From: Nitrososphaerota archaeon
Lineage (GTDB): Archaea; Thermoproteota; Nitrososphaeria; Conexivisphaerales; UBA164
Assembly (NCBI GenBank): GCA_023381255.1
Contig: JAMCTX010000019.1
Coordinates: forward strand, 1 to 32,128
Direction of reading: 5' to 3'
DNA: 32,128 bases
Shown here: piece by piece, positions 7,058 to 15,578 of the stretch
Layout: every line of letters starts with the position of its first letter
Numbering within the stretch: the first letter of the stretch is position 1
Translations under genes and position numbers: made by a program
The notes under the pieces: generated by a model
What the model was told of the DNA's origin: nothing
The model's database searches: none
The model's input: the letters and a program-made list of their open reading frames with translations, nothing else

Positions 7058-8692
7058 ATGGTATTAGAAGAAAAATTCGGAGAATCAGAACACACAATTA
7101 ACAGATTTCTAAGGCAGACTAGAAGCATATGCCCAGAATGCAACAGAATAATCGACGCCACAATATTTGAAAGAGAGGGCAAGGTTTACATCGGTAAGAC
7201 ATGTCCCAAGCACGGCTATTTTGAAGAGGTATATTTCGGTTATAACTTCCTCCATGAAAGGTTTTCCGGTTATGCGCAAGATGGTCGTGGAATTGAAAAC
7301 CCAAAGATTGTATCTGAAGGTATAACGTGCCCTGCAAGCTGCGGCTTATGTTCCAACCACCTTAGCCATACCGCTTTAGCCAACATAGTGTTAACAAACC
7401 GGTGTGACCTAAACTGCTGGTATTGCTTCTTTTATGCTGAAAAAGCCGGTTACATCTATGAGCCAACCATAGACCAAATCAGGAGAATGGTCAAGAACAT
7501 GCTTGGCGAAAAGCCTATTCCAGGAGTTGCTGTGCAGCTTACCGGGGGAGAACCCACAATGAGGGAGGACCTCGTTGAAATTATAAAGGCAATAAAGGAA
7601 GAAGGGCTGACACATATCCAACTGAACACAGATGGGGTAAACCTGTCTAGAAAGCCAGAACTGGTTAAAGCAGTAAGAGACGCCGGCGTAAACACGCTTT
7701 ATGTGAGCTTTGACGGTGTAACGCCCAAGTCAAACCCGAAAAATTACTGGGAAATACCGGGGCTGTTAAAGAATTGCAGAGACGCCAATCTAGGATTGGT
7801 GCTGGTGCCCACTGTAATTAACGGCATCAACGACCATGAAGTCGGGGACATGTTGCGTTTTGCATTTCTTAATATGGATATTGTTAGGGGCTTGAATTAT
7901 CAACCGGTTTCACTTGTGGGGCGCATCCCGAAAAGGGAACGCGAAAAGTTCAGAATAACAATTCCAGACGTAATAGGAAAAATAGAGGAACAAACAAAGG
8001 GCGCGGTTAAGTCAGACGACTGGTTCCCAATTCCTGCCGCAATGCCGTTTTCCAGATTTATAGAAGCATGGACGGGCCAGTTAAAATATGAATTAAGCAC
8101 GCACTTTGCCTGTGGAGCGGCAACATATATATTTAATGACGACGGGAGAATGGTGCCAATTTCTAGGTTTGTTGACATAGATGGGTTACTGAAATTCCTG
8201 GACGAAAAGGCGGAAAAAATAGAGCGCGGTGAAAACAAATATCTGGTGGGTTTATCAGTGATAACAAACCTTTCCAGATATATTAACAGGTCCAGGATGC
8301 CCAGTGGATTAAACCTTACACAGATGCTGATAAACGTGATCGTAAAACACGACTATTCAGCACTAGGTGAACTTCAGATGAAATCATTGTTTGTGGGTAT
8401 GATGCACTTCCAAGACAAATATAACCACGACGAAGAGCGCGTTAGGCGCTGTGACATCCACTATCTTACGCCAGACGATAGGATAATTCCCTTCTGCACA
8501 TTTAATGTCATACCTGAATGGTACAGGGACCGCATTCAGAAAAAATACTCCGTAACTATTGAGGAATGGGAGAAACAAACAGGAAGGAAGCTCAAAAATG
8601 ACTATTATATCAGGCCAAGTTTCAGTTATGAAGAAGGGGAAGACCTGTTTAAAAAAATGGCAATAGACAAAACATCGGTCAAAGAAGCGTAA
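7058..8692 (+). CDS. tes: radical SAM tetraether lipid synthase (Tes/MJ0619 family) candidate
   Basis: A 544-residue membrane-lipid enzyme candidate. Tes joins the ends of phytanyl chains of archaeal lipids by carbon-carbon bonds to make tetraethers. The N-terminal cysteine-rich zone (residues 25-98) has CPEC, CPKHG and CPASCGLC, expected to bind additional iron. The radical SAM motif CDLNCWYC is at 116-123 (C-x3-C-x2-C), with TGGEP at 162-166 for SAM binding. Further cysteines at 352, 465 and 480, the last in RIIPFCTFNVIPEWYR, fit the C-terminal cluster region of this family. The ATG is leaderless, with TTTTTAAATG centred about 28 nt upstream. Tetraether lipids are the expected membrane of a Thermoplasma-like organism. 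The assignment is from motif pattern and memory of the family. Confidence 0.82.
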   Translation: MVLEEKFGESEHTINRFLRQTRSICPECNRIIDATIFEREGKVYIGKTCPKHGYFEEVYFGYNFLHERFSGYAQDGRGIENPKIVSEGITCPASCGLCSNHLSHTALANIVLTNRCDLNCWYCFFYAEKAGYIYEPTIDQIRRMVKNMLGEKPIPGVAVQLTGGEPTMREDLVEIIKAIKEEGLTHIQLNTDGVNLSRKPELVKAVRDAGVNTLYVSFDGVTPKSNPKNYWEIPGLLKNCRDANLGLVLVPTVINGINDHEVGDMLRFAFLNMDIVRGLNYQPVSLVGRIPKREREKFRITIPDVIGKIEEQTKGAVKSDDWFPIPAAMPFSRFIEAWTGQLKYELSTHFACGAATYIFNDDGRMVPISRFVDIDGLLKFLDEKAEKIERGENKYLVGLSVITNLSRYINRSRMPSGLNLTQMLINVIVKHDYSALGELQMKSLFVGMMHFQDKYNHDEERVRRCDIHYLTPDDRIIPFCTFNVIPEWYRDRIQKKYSVTIEEWEKQTGRKLKNDYYIRPSFSYEEGEDLFKKMAIDKTSVKEA

Positions 8693-8733
8693 AAATAGGA
8701 GACCTTATATTTTAATGGTTGCCAATAAGTGAT

Positions 8734-9012
8734 ATGGCAAAAAGAAAGTTTATTATAGATCTAGACGGGGAAAAAGTGGAAGTAGAAGGATACGATCCAA
8801 AAAAGGCACTAATACGTTATTTGATGAAAAAGAGGAGAAGCATGCTTATGACAAAGGACAAAGAAAAGGTTGAAAAAATGTGGGCAAAGGTCCCTTTGAA
8901 TGCCTCGGTTTCAGGCGCAAGGTCAGAAAAGAGCTATAAAATTAACTGGAAGAGGCAGGGAGAGGGGGAGTTGGCCGGGGCAAGATTTGTGTTCGAACTT
9001 CAGGAAATTTAG
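8734..9012 (+). CDS. small basic protein of unknown function
   Basis: A product of 92 residues beginning MAKRKFIIDLDGEKVEVEG. I do not recognise the family. It is highly charged, has a predicted short beta-hairpin start followed by a lysine/arginine-rich helix (LIRYLMKKRRSMLM, about 27-40), and has no Cys, signal peptide or membrane segment. The ATG at 8734 is preferred over an in-frame TTG at 8719, because the TATA-like TTATATTTT at 8705-8713 is centred 25-26 nt before it. It follows the tetraether synthase candidate by about 40 nt but seems to have its own promoter. A nucleic-acid-binding role would fit its charge but is not shown. Confidence 0.7.
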   Translation: MAKRKFIIDLDGEKVEVEGYDPKKALIRYLMKKRRSMLMTKDKEKVEKMWAKVPLNASVSGARSEKSYKINWKRQGEGELAGARFVFELQEI

Positions 9013-9186
9013 AATCAACAGCTGAGATTAGTTCCTAACCGTACAGGGAAGGTAGGTGCGATACGACTGCTTTATTTGTGGGGATAGTTGGTCATAGCGC
9101 AGTTAAATCAATGAGCAAAACCTCCAAATTCCTGCCAATAACTTTTTCATAATGCTTAAATTGCATTAAAATTTAATTTTACAGCA

Positions 9187-10359
9187 TTGAATGAAAAGAT
9201 TCAGGCACTTATATTTACCGGAATAGGACACTATCTAAACGACAGCTTTTTGATTTTGCTATCAATCCTAATAGTTTATTATCTTATTGAGGGAGTGCCT
9301 CCTGTTTTCCTTGCGATAGCAAGCGCCGTTTATGGCATAATTTCTGGTCTGTTGAGCACACCAATCGGAAGCATTGCTGATAGGAGGGGAAATTATGCGC
9401 AGCTGATGCTTTTTGGTTTTGTGCTTATTGGAATATCAAACATCTTATTTGCCATTTCATTTATGGTGTACAGACTGTATTTTATAGCCGTGGGATCAGT
9501 ACTGCTGGGAAGCGGAGCCGCATTCTATCACCCATTGGGAGGGACTATACTGCAAATAAAATATGGGGGCAAAGAGGCACCCAAAGCGCTGGGGATCAAC
9601 GGTTCACTAGGAAGTCTAGGGAGGGCGATATCGCCAACGCTTTTAGTCCTTTTGCTGACTTTTTTCGGCAAAATCACGGGGCTGTTAGTGACATCAATAT
9701 ATACGTTTGCACTAGGAACAGCTGTGTATATTGGGCTGAGAGGGCTCACAATCAATGCTCCAGCAGATAAAGCAAAAGCCGTCAGGAGCTCCATACGAAA
9801 ATACGCATATCTGTTATTCCCTTTATCGATAATGATTTTTGTAAGATCCATGTTTACCTTTGGGGTGATGATGTATATGCCTACATATATGACAGACTTG
9901 TACAGGTCAAAAATAATCATGGGCCTGGTTCTGACTGTAAGCTACTCTATGGCAATATTTGGTCAGCCTTATTTTGGTAGAATAACATCTAGCTTGGGTG
10001 GAAGGAAGGTGCTTATCATTACCACAGTTGGGGCAACGGCGTCGTTTTTACTTTTTATTCTGTCAAAGGGGTTCTACCTTCAGGTTATACTTTTTGCCAT
10101 ATATTCCTTCTTTGCGTATAGTGGATTTCCAAATTTATTAGGTTATGTAGGACAGGTGGTTGACCGCGGCGCCTTAACAAGGGCAAACGGTATTGTGTGG
10201 GGGGTAGGCAGCTCAGTGGGCGGAGCGGTAGGCGTTCTTTTGGGCGGGTCGCTAATTTCTATTATAGGCTTAGGTGATGTTATGCGGGTGTTCGCTGCAA
10301 TAGCAGTAGCATCAACGGCATTGCTTGTTATACTTCCAAAGACGCGCGCCGCATTATAA
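9187..10359 (+). CDS. MFS transporter, fosmidomycin-resistance-like
   Basis: A 390-residue integral membrane protein with about 12 hydrophobic segments and the long polar central loop (about residues 190-205) of the major facilitator superfamily. The first helix carries GHYLNDSF, resembling the HxxND start of Fsr-type efflux proteins. The loop between helices 2 and 3 has the MFS signature-like IGSIADRRG. LGSGAAFYHPLGGT in helix 4 is also typical of that subfamily. The substrate is unknown; drug or metabolite export is the family expectation. The TTG start has a CTTAAAT element about 28 nt upstream. The 174 nt before it (9013-9186) show nothing I can name beyond this promoter. Confidence 0.85.
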   Translation: MNEKIQALIFTGIGHYLNDSFLILLSILIVYYLIEGVPPVFLAIASAVYGIISGLLSTPIGSIADRRGNYAQLMLFGFVLIGISNILFAISFMVYRLYFIAVGSVLLGSGAAFYHPLGGTILQIKYGGKEAPKALGINGSLGSLGRAISPTLLVLLLTFFGKITGLLVTSIYTFALGTAVYIGLRGLTINAPADKAKAVRSSIRKYAYLLFPLSIMIFVRSMFTFGVMMYMPTYMTDLYRSKIIMGLVLTVSYSMAIFGQPYFGRITSSLGGRKVLIITTVGATASFLLFILSKGFYLQVILFAIYSFFAYSGFPNLLGYVGQVVDRGALTRANGIVWGVGSSVGGAVGVLLGGSLISIIGLGDVMRVFAAIAVASTALLVILPKTRAAL

Positions 10360-10463
10360 CCATACCATATTCAGGCTTCTGTATTATTGCTACGCTGGAA
10401 ACCAAGATGCCGCTGATTCTCTAAGAATGCTTTTAAGATGGTAATTTAAGAACTAAAATTGTA

Positions 10464-10874
10464 ATGCCGCGCGATAGTAAGGAAGAGGATCTGATAAGCA
10501 TGGTGTACAAGCTGGTGCTAGAGAGTGGAGATGGGGGAATACTGCAGAGCGAACTTTGGAAGAAACTCAGTTTAACAAGCAGAGACGGCTCTAGAATTGC
10601 AACAAGGCTTGAGAAACGTAAACTGATAAAGAGGGATAAGGTATTGGAAGACGGAAGATGGACTTACAGATTAAAACCATTGGTTGTACCTCTTAGTATA
10701 GAAAGCATAGCTGATGCTCCATGCATAACATGTCCGCTTTATTACAAATGCTATGAGGATGGCGCAGTATCGCCAAGGACCTGTACAAAAATAGAAGGGT
10801 GGGTTGTAACAGAATACCAGAGAGCTACAAGCGTTAGCACTGTAAGTGCAGGCGAAATAAATGAGGCCGGATGA
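10464..10874 (+). CDS. RPC34/RPC39-like winged-helix protein with Fe-S motif
   Basis: A 136-residue protein. Residues about 5-70 form a winged helix (MVYKLVLESGDGGILQSELWKKL, then a recognition helix and the wing RWTYRL). The tail has cysteines at 87, 90, 96 and 107 in the pattern C-x2-C-x5-C-x10-C, with PCITCPL and VSPRTC. As I recall the family, this spacing and the GxxSPxxC wording match the 4Fe-4S tail of RNA polymerase III subunit RPC34/RPC39 and its archaeal relatives. It may therefore work at promoters beside RNA polymerase or TFB/TFE; this is inference. It is the first gene of an overlapping unit with rlmE and glyA. TATA-like TTTTAAGA lies about 30 nt upstream. Confidence 0.72.
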   Translation: MPRDSKEEDLISMVYKLVLESGDGGILQSELWKKLSLTSRDGSRIATRLEKRKLIKRDKVLEDGRWTYRLKPLVVPLSIESIADAPCITCPLYYKCYEDGAVSPRTCTKIEGWVVTEYQRATSVSTVSAGEINEAG

Positions 10875-11463
10875 AGCCAAAAACGATTATTATAGGAGAT
10901 TGGCCAGAAAGACCGGCTATGTAAGCAGGGCAGCGTTTAAACTAATTGAGCTGAACTCAAAGTACGAAATATTTTATCCTGGACAAAGGGTATTGGACTT
11001 GGGTGCATCCCCAGGCGGGTGGTCTCAGGTGGCTTCTAAGGCAGTAAGTGAGGAGGGGGAAGTTATTGCGGTGGACGTCAGGCCGATCAAGGTAAATCTC
11101 AGCAACGTTAGCTTTATTAAAATGAACCTGAAAGAAGAAAAGCCTGCGCTAAAGGGTGCGGATGTCGTATTGTCAGATCTTTCGCCACAGGTCAGTGGCA
11201 TCTGGGAATATGATCAGGAAACGCAGTGGAATCTGACGGAAAAAGCCCTTGAGATAGCTGAAGAAAGCCTTAACCGGGGCGGGACGTTTGTATGTAAGGT
11301 TTTTGATGGGGAGGGGGTAAAGCGCATTATGACCAGAGCCGAAAAATCATTTACATTTGTAAAACTGACAAAGCCCAAAGCAAGCAGAAGAGAAAGTAGC
11401 GAACTTTATCTTATATGCAAAAACTTTTTAAGGCATAATCCGGCCAATAATCTAAATGGATAA
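10861..11463 (+). CDS. rlmE: 23S rRNA (uridine-2'-O-)methyltransferase, FtsJ/RlmE family
   Basis: A 200-residue SAM-dependent 2'-O-methyltransferase for ribosomal (or other) RNA. The SAM-binding motif is VLDLGASPGGWSQ (44-56). The catalytic K-D-K-E tetrad is visible as Lys27 (RAAFKL), Asp106 (SDLSP), Lys146 (CKVFDG) and Glu181 (SSELYL). The ATG overlaps the previous gene by 14 nt and the stop overlaps glyA by 8 nt, so all three are probably translated from one mRNA. Length and motif order are normal for the family. Confidence 0.93.
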   Translation: MRPDEAKNDYYRRLARKTGYVSRAAFKLIELNSKYEIFYPGQRVLDLGASPGGWSQVASKAVSEEGEVIAVDVRPIKVNLSNVSFIKMNLKEEKPALKGADVVLSDLSPQVSGIWEYDQETQWNLTEKALEIAEESLNRGGTFVCKVFDGEGVKRIMTRAEKSFTFVKLTKPKASRRESSELYLICKNFLRHNPANNLNG

Positions 11464-12784
11464 TAAATCATTTGCCAAGGAGAACTACACAAAAATATTT
11501 GAACTCTTAAAGGAGCATCATAAATGGTTTTCAGAATCGCTTACGCTAATAGCATCAGAAAACGTAATGAGTGAAGCCGTTAAAGAAGCCGTCGTTTCTG
11601 ATTTGATGTCCAGATATGCGGAGGGGTGGCCAGGCGACAGGGTTTATGCTGGATGCAAATACATTGACCAAATTGAGCTGAGCGCCATAGATTTGGGAAA
11701 GAAGCTGTTTGATGCAGAATTTGTTGATGTAAGGCCCATAGCTGGTGTTACGGCAAACCTTGCTGTTTACACGGCATTTACACAGCCTGGCGACACGATC
11801 ATCTCCCTGGCAATTCCCAACGGCGGGCACATCACTTATGGTAAAAAGGACCTAGGAGGAACGGCCGGTGCCGTGCGCGGGCTAAATGTTGAGAACTTTC
11901 CATTTGATTCTACTGAAATGAACATTGATGTGGATAAAACAAAGGCTCTGGTTAGCAAGCTAAAATCAGAAGGCAGAAAACCAAAAATGGTCATATTTGG
12001 CGGTTCGCTTTTCCTTTTTCCGCACCCATTAAAGGAACTTGTTCCCTTCCTTAAGGCAGAAGGAATTACTGTTATGTATGATGGGGCCCACGTGATGGGG
12101 CTAATTGCAGGCGGGAAATTCCAGCAGCCCCTAAAAGAAGGGGCAGACGTAATGACTGGCAGCACGCACAAAACGTTGCCAGGGCCCCAGGGGGGATTGA
12201 TAGTTAGCTATGATAAATATGCCGAGGTTCTAAAAAGCGCCGTATTTCCAAGCAATGTTTCTAACCATCACCTGCACCATGTTGCAGGCAAGGCAATAGC
12301 CTTTGCTGAAATGCTAAATTTTGGAGAAGATTATGCAAGCGCAGTAATTAGTAATGCAAAAAAACTCGCTGAATCCTTGGCAGCAAAGGGTCTTGTTGTA
12401 CTTGGCGAAAAATACGGCTACACAAAATCTCATCAGGTTGTAATAGATGTTTCCATGTACGGGGGAGGTGGCATAATAGAGAAGGAGCTTGAAGAGTCAA
12501 ACATAATAGCGAACAGGAACCTGATACCGGGTGACATAAAAGCAGGGAGGCACTTCCGCAATCCTGGCGGGTTAAGAATGGGGGTGCAGGAAATCACAAG
12601 GCTGGGCATGGGATTGAATGAAATGGAAGAAGTTGCTGATATTCTCTACAGGGTCATAGTTAAAAAGGAGGACCACAATAAAACCAAAGAGAGCATAAGG
12701 GAACTTAAAAACAAATTCAGCAGCGTCAAATATACATTTGAAAGCAACGGGGAAGCATACAAATACATAAAAATAAGGATTTGA
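11456..12784 (+). CDS. glyA: serine hydroxymethyltransferase
   Basis: A PLP enzyme that interconverts serine and glycine with a tetrahydropterin one-carbon carrier. The 442-residue chain starts with ITLIASENV-like text (LTLIASENVMSEAV, about 26-39). It includes YDGAHVMGLI, and the PLP lysine is Lys239 in GSTHKTLPGPQGG. The length is slightly above the bacterial norm of about 420, as in archaeal forms. ATG start inside the end of rlmE; no separate promoter is seen. Association with a translation-related operon is common for archaeal gene order but does not change its role. Confidence 0.95.
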   Translation: MDNKSFAKENYTKIFELLKEHHKWFSESLTLIASENVMSEAVKEAVVSDLMSRYAEGWPGDRVYAGCKYIDQIELSAIDLGKKLFDAEFVDVRPIAGVTANLAVYTAFTQPGDTIISLAIPNGGHITYGKKDLGGTAGAVRGLNVENFPFDSTEMNIDVDKTKALVSKLKSEGRKPKMVIFGGSLFLFPHPLKELVPFLKAEGITVMYDGAHVMGLIAGGKFQQPLKEGADVMTGSTHKTLPGPQGGLIVSYDKYAEVLKSAVFPSNVSNHHLHHVAGKAIAFAEMLNFGEDYASAVISNAKKLAESLAAKGLVVLGEKYGYTKSHQVVIDVSMYGGGGIIEKELEESNIIANRNLIPGDIKAGRHFRNPGGLRMGVQEITRLGMGLNEMEEVADILYRVIVKKEDHNKTKESIRELKNKFSSVKYTFESNGEAYKYIKIRI

Positions 12785-12873
12785 CTTTTTTACAAAACTT
12801 TTTGATTGTTATTATTAAGGCCGATGATTACCTGCATAAACCTTAAGATGCACCTTAGTGAGATGTTTGGGTA

Positions 12874-13995
12874 TTGAAAGAATTCAATCCTTGGGCCGCC
12901 ACAGACATAAAAGATTATGATAAACTAATAGATGAATTCGGCATATCCAAGTTAAATAGCGATTTAGTCAAAAAATTAAATGACAACAAATATGTCAGAA
13001 GAGGGCTAATAATAGGACACAGGGACCTAGAACTGTTTTTAAATTATGCAGAAAGTGGCAAGAAGATATCAGTCATATCCGGCATCAAACCAACGGGCAT
13101 ATTTCATTTGGGAAGCAGAACAACCGCAGAGCAGATGATTTATTTTCAGAAAAAATTCTCGAATTCAGAATTATATTATTCAATAGCCGATTTGGAAGCG
13201 TATATGGACAACGGTCAGGACCTGATAACAAGCAAAAAACTGGCGATAGAAAACGTAGCAGATATGCTTGCTCTTGGAATGGATCCGAGCAGGAGTGTAG
13301 TTTATATGCAATCAAGCGCACTTTTGGTCTCGGATCTCGCATTTATTTTTTCAGATGACGTTACAGTAAACATGTTGCAGGATATATATGGGGAAAGGCG
13401 ATTTTCGCTTTATCTCTCCGCACTAGTGCAGTCTGGTGATATTTTATTGCCTCAGACGAAAAATTTTGGCGGGCCAAAGCCGGTTCTGGTTCCTGTGGGC
13501 GCTGACCAAGATCCGCACATAAGATTAAGCAGGGACCTTGCATTTAAGCACAGAAACGATTTTGGTTTCTTTCCTCCATCTTCAGTATATCATAAACTAA
13601 TAAGGTCACTTAGTGGCGATGAAAAAATGTCAAAAAGAAATCCAGACAGCATGATAACGCTGTCTGACAGCAAGGCAGATTTAAAGCGCAAAATTATGGC
13701 GGCTTTCACTGGAGGAAGAACTACAATTGAAGAGCAGAGAAAGCTGGGAGGTGAGCCAGATAAGTGCCCGGTATTCGACCTTTATCTGTACTTTGAGGAT
13801 AATGATAAAGAAATTGGCGAAGTTAGGGCTGAATGCTTAGCTGGAAAAAGGCTATGCGGTGAATGTAAACAGCAGGCCCTTAAAATGGTAGGTTCAAATC
13901 TTGAGGAGCATCAATTAAAAAGAACAAAAATGAAAGATTTGGCAGGGGACATTATTCAAAAAGGAAACGAATTGGTTAAGAACATGTCTTTGTAG
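12874..13995 (+). CDS. trpS: tryptophanyl-tRNA synthetase
   Basis: A class I aminoacyl-tRNA synthetase of 373 residues. The HIGH-type motif is TGIFHLGSR (about 72-80) and the KMSKS-type motif is GDEKMSKRNPDS (about 249-260). VPVGADQDPHIRLSRD in between and the N-terminal FNPWAATDIKDYDKLIDEFG are characteristic of archaeal/eukaryal TrpRS. The TTG start is supported by CCTTAAGATG centred about 29 nt upstream. The stop is directly followed by the phenylalanyl synthetase gene, so the two form a small operon. Confidence 0.94.
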   Translation: MKEFNPWAATDIKDYDKLIDEFGISKLNSDLVKKLNDNKYVRRGLIIGHRDLELFLNYAESGKKISVISGIKPTGIFHLGSRTTAEQMIYFQKKFSNSELYYSIADLEAYMDNGQDLITSKKLAIENVADMLALGMDPSRSVVYMQSSALLVSDLAFIFSDDVTVNMLQDIYGERRFSLYLSALVQSGDILLPQTKNFGGPKPVLVPVGADQDPHIRLSRDLAFKHRNDFGFFPPSSVYHKLIRSLSGDEKMSKRNPDSMITLSDSKADLKRKIMAAFTGGRTTIEEQRKLGGEPDKCPVFDLYLYFEDNDKEIGEVRAECLAGKRLCGECKQQALKMVGSNLEEHQLKRTKMKDLAGDIIQKGNELVKNMSL

Positions 13996-14004
13996 GTGAA
14001 GAAT

Positions 14005-15495
14005 ATGGATAACTTGTCATTGCACCCGCTGGAAAAAAAGGTAGTTAAGGCATTGCTTGAAGGGGGCGAGGGAAATATAGAACACGTAGCAGCACTAGCC
14101 GGCATAAGTATTGATCAGGCCCGCAGAGCCACAGAGTGGCTGAGAGCAAAGGGGCTTATCAGAGTTGAAGAAAAAAGAGAAAAGCTGCTTATGCTGGGCG
14201 AAAGCGGGAAAATGGCTCTTCTTTATGGGTTTCCAGAAGAAAGAATAGCCAATCTAGTTATTGAGGGTGGCAGCATAAGTGTTCAGGATCTGGGCAAATC
14301 AATGGACAAAAACGAACTAAAGGCAGCCCTTGGAAGAGCCGTAAAAAATGGGTGGATAGAAATAAAAAATGGGATGGCAGTAGCCAAAACTAAAGAAAAA
14401 GTAAAAATCGAAAAAACACTTCTTGATAAAATTGCAAACGGGGCAACAACTGAAAACCAGTTAAACGCGTCAGAGTTGAAAAATCTTGAGGAGCTTCTTA
14501 GGCGACCAGGCTACGTTGAATATAAGGACTTGATTAAAACAAACATAGCCTTGGAAAAGGGAATCACCCAGAGTTTGCCAGATCTTAATGTTGCAGAATC
14601 CACAACTTTGACGGCCGAGATGATATCTTCTGGCAAATGGAAGGACACTGTATTTTCGAAGCTTGATATATCAGCCCCGGCGCCCCCAGTTTTTGTTCCA
14701 AGAATTCATCCGCTTTCTGAGTTAATAGAGTACATTAAGGAAGTTATGGTTTCCTTGGGGTTTGAGGAAGTTGAAGGCCAGATCATCAGATCATCATTCT
14801 GGAACTTCGACGTACTTTTTACTCCACAGGACCATCCGGCTAGGGATATGCATGATACATTTTATGTTGAGGGATTAAGGTTTAATGAAAGCGACAAACA
14901 GTTGGTCGAAAGAGTTAAGGAAACACATCAAAATGGCTGGGTTACTGGATCAACCGGCTGGAAATACAACTGGAATGCTGATATAGCAAACAAGGCAGTT
15001 CTCAGGACGCACACGACTACAATTACAGCAGAGCAACTATACAAAACAAAGAAGGGTAGAATTTTTACCGTTGGCAGAGTATTCAGAAATGAGAAACCAG
15101 ATTTTAAGCACTTGGTCGAGCTCCACCAGCTTGATGCAGTAGTTGCAGGTGAAGAGGTCAGCATATCAAGATTAATGGGCTTTCTTACAGCATTTTACAG
15201 CAAACTGGGCTTTAAAAGGGTAAAATTCTGGCCAACTTTCTTTCCGTATACGGAACCCTCCATGCAGTCAATGATATATTCAGATAAGCTTAATGACTGG
15301 ATTGAACTTTGCGGGATGGGGATATTCAGGCCAGAAGTAACAAAACCGCTAGGCTTAGATGGTCCGGTTATGGCGTGGGGAATGGGGTTGGAGAGGCTGG
15401 CTATGCTAATATACGACATAGACGATATAAGGGAGCTGTATGAAAACAGGCTTTCTTTATTGAGGAATTACAGGCCGTTTTTCACAAGCTTATAA
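14005..15495 (+). CDS. pheS: phenylalanyl-tRNA synthetase alpha subunit
   Basis: The catalytic alpha subunit of the heterotetrameric class II PheRS. The N-terminal 200 or so residues hold winged-helix domains (start LHPLEKKVVKALLEGGEG) that contact tRNA. The catalytic core shows SFWNFDVLFTPQDHPARDMH, motif 2 GRVFRNEKPDFKHLVE, and motif 3 WGMGLERLAMLIYDI. I chose the ATG at 14005 because AGGTGA precedes it by a few bases; the GTG at 13996, abutting the trpS stop, is the alternative. The beta subunit gene pheT does not follow and must lie elsewhere. In many archaea the two are also separated. Confidence 0.94.
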   Translation: MDNLSLHPLEKKVVKALLEGGEGNIEHVAALAGISIDQARRATEWLRAKGLIRVEEKREKLLMLGESGKMALLYGFPEERIANLVIEGGSISVQDLGKSMDKNELKAALGRAVKNGWIEIKNGMAVAKTKEKVKIEKTLLDKIANGATTENQLNASELKNLEELLRRPGYVEYKDLIKTNIALEKGITQSLPDLNVAESTTLTAEMISSGKWKDTVFSKLDISAPAPPVFVPRIHPLSELIEYIKEVMVSLGFEEVEGQIIRSSFWNFDVLFTPQDHPARDMHDTFYVEGLRFNESDKQLVERVKETHQNGWVTGSTGWKYNWNADIANKAVLRTHTTTITAEQLYKTKKGRIFTVGRVFRNEKPDFKHLVELHQLDAVVAGEEVSISRLMGFLTAFYSKLGFKRVKFWPTFFPYTEPSMQSMIYSDKLNDWIELCGMGIFRPEVTKPLGLDGPVMAWGMGLERLAMLIYDIDDIRELYENRLSLLRNYRPFFTSL

Positions 15496-15578
15496 AATAT
15501 TGTTTAATCATAAAACAAACTCTCTGGACAAATGATGCATGGAGGCTTTACAGCTTTAGGATGAGTTAATATCACCGA

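Noticed and set aside
8715-8732. Short ATG..TGA frame just before the 92-residue unknown gene
   Set aside because: The TATA element at 8705-8713 would put transcription start at 8734, downstream of it.
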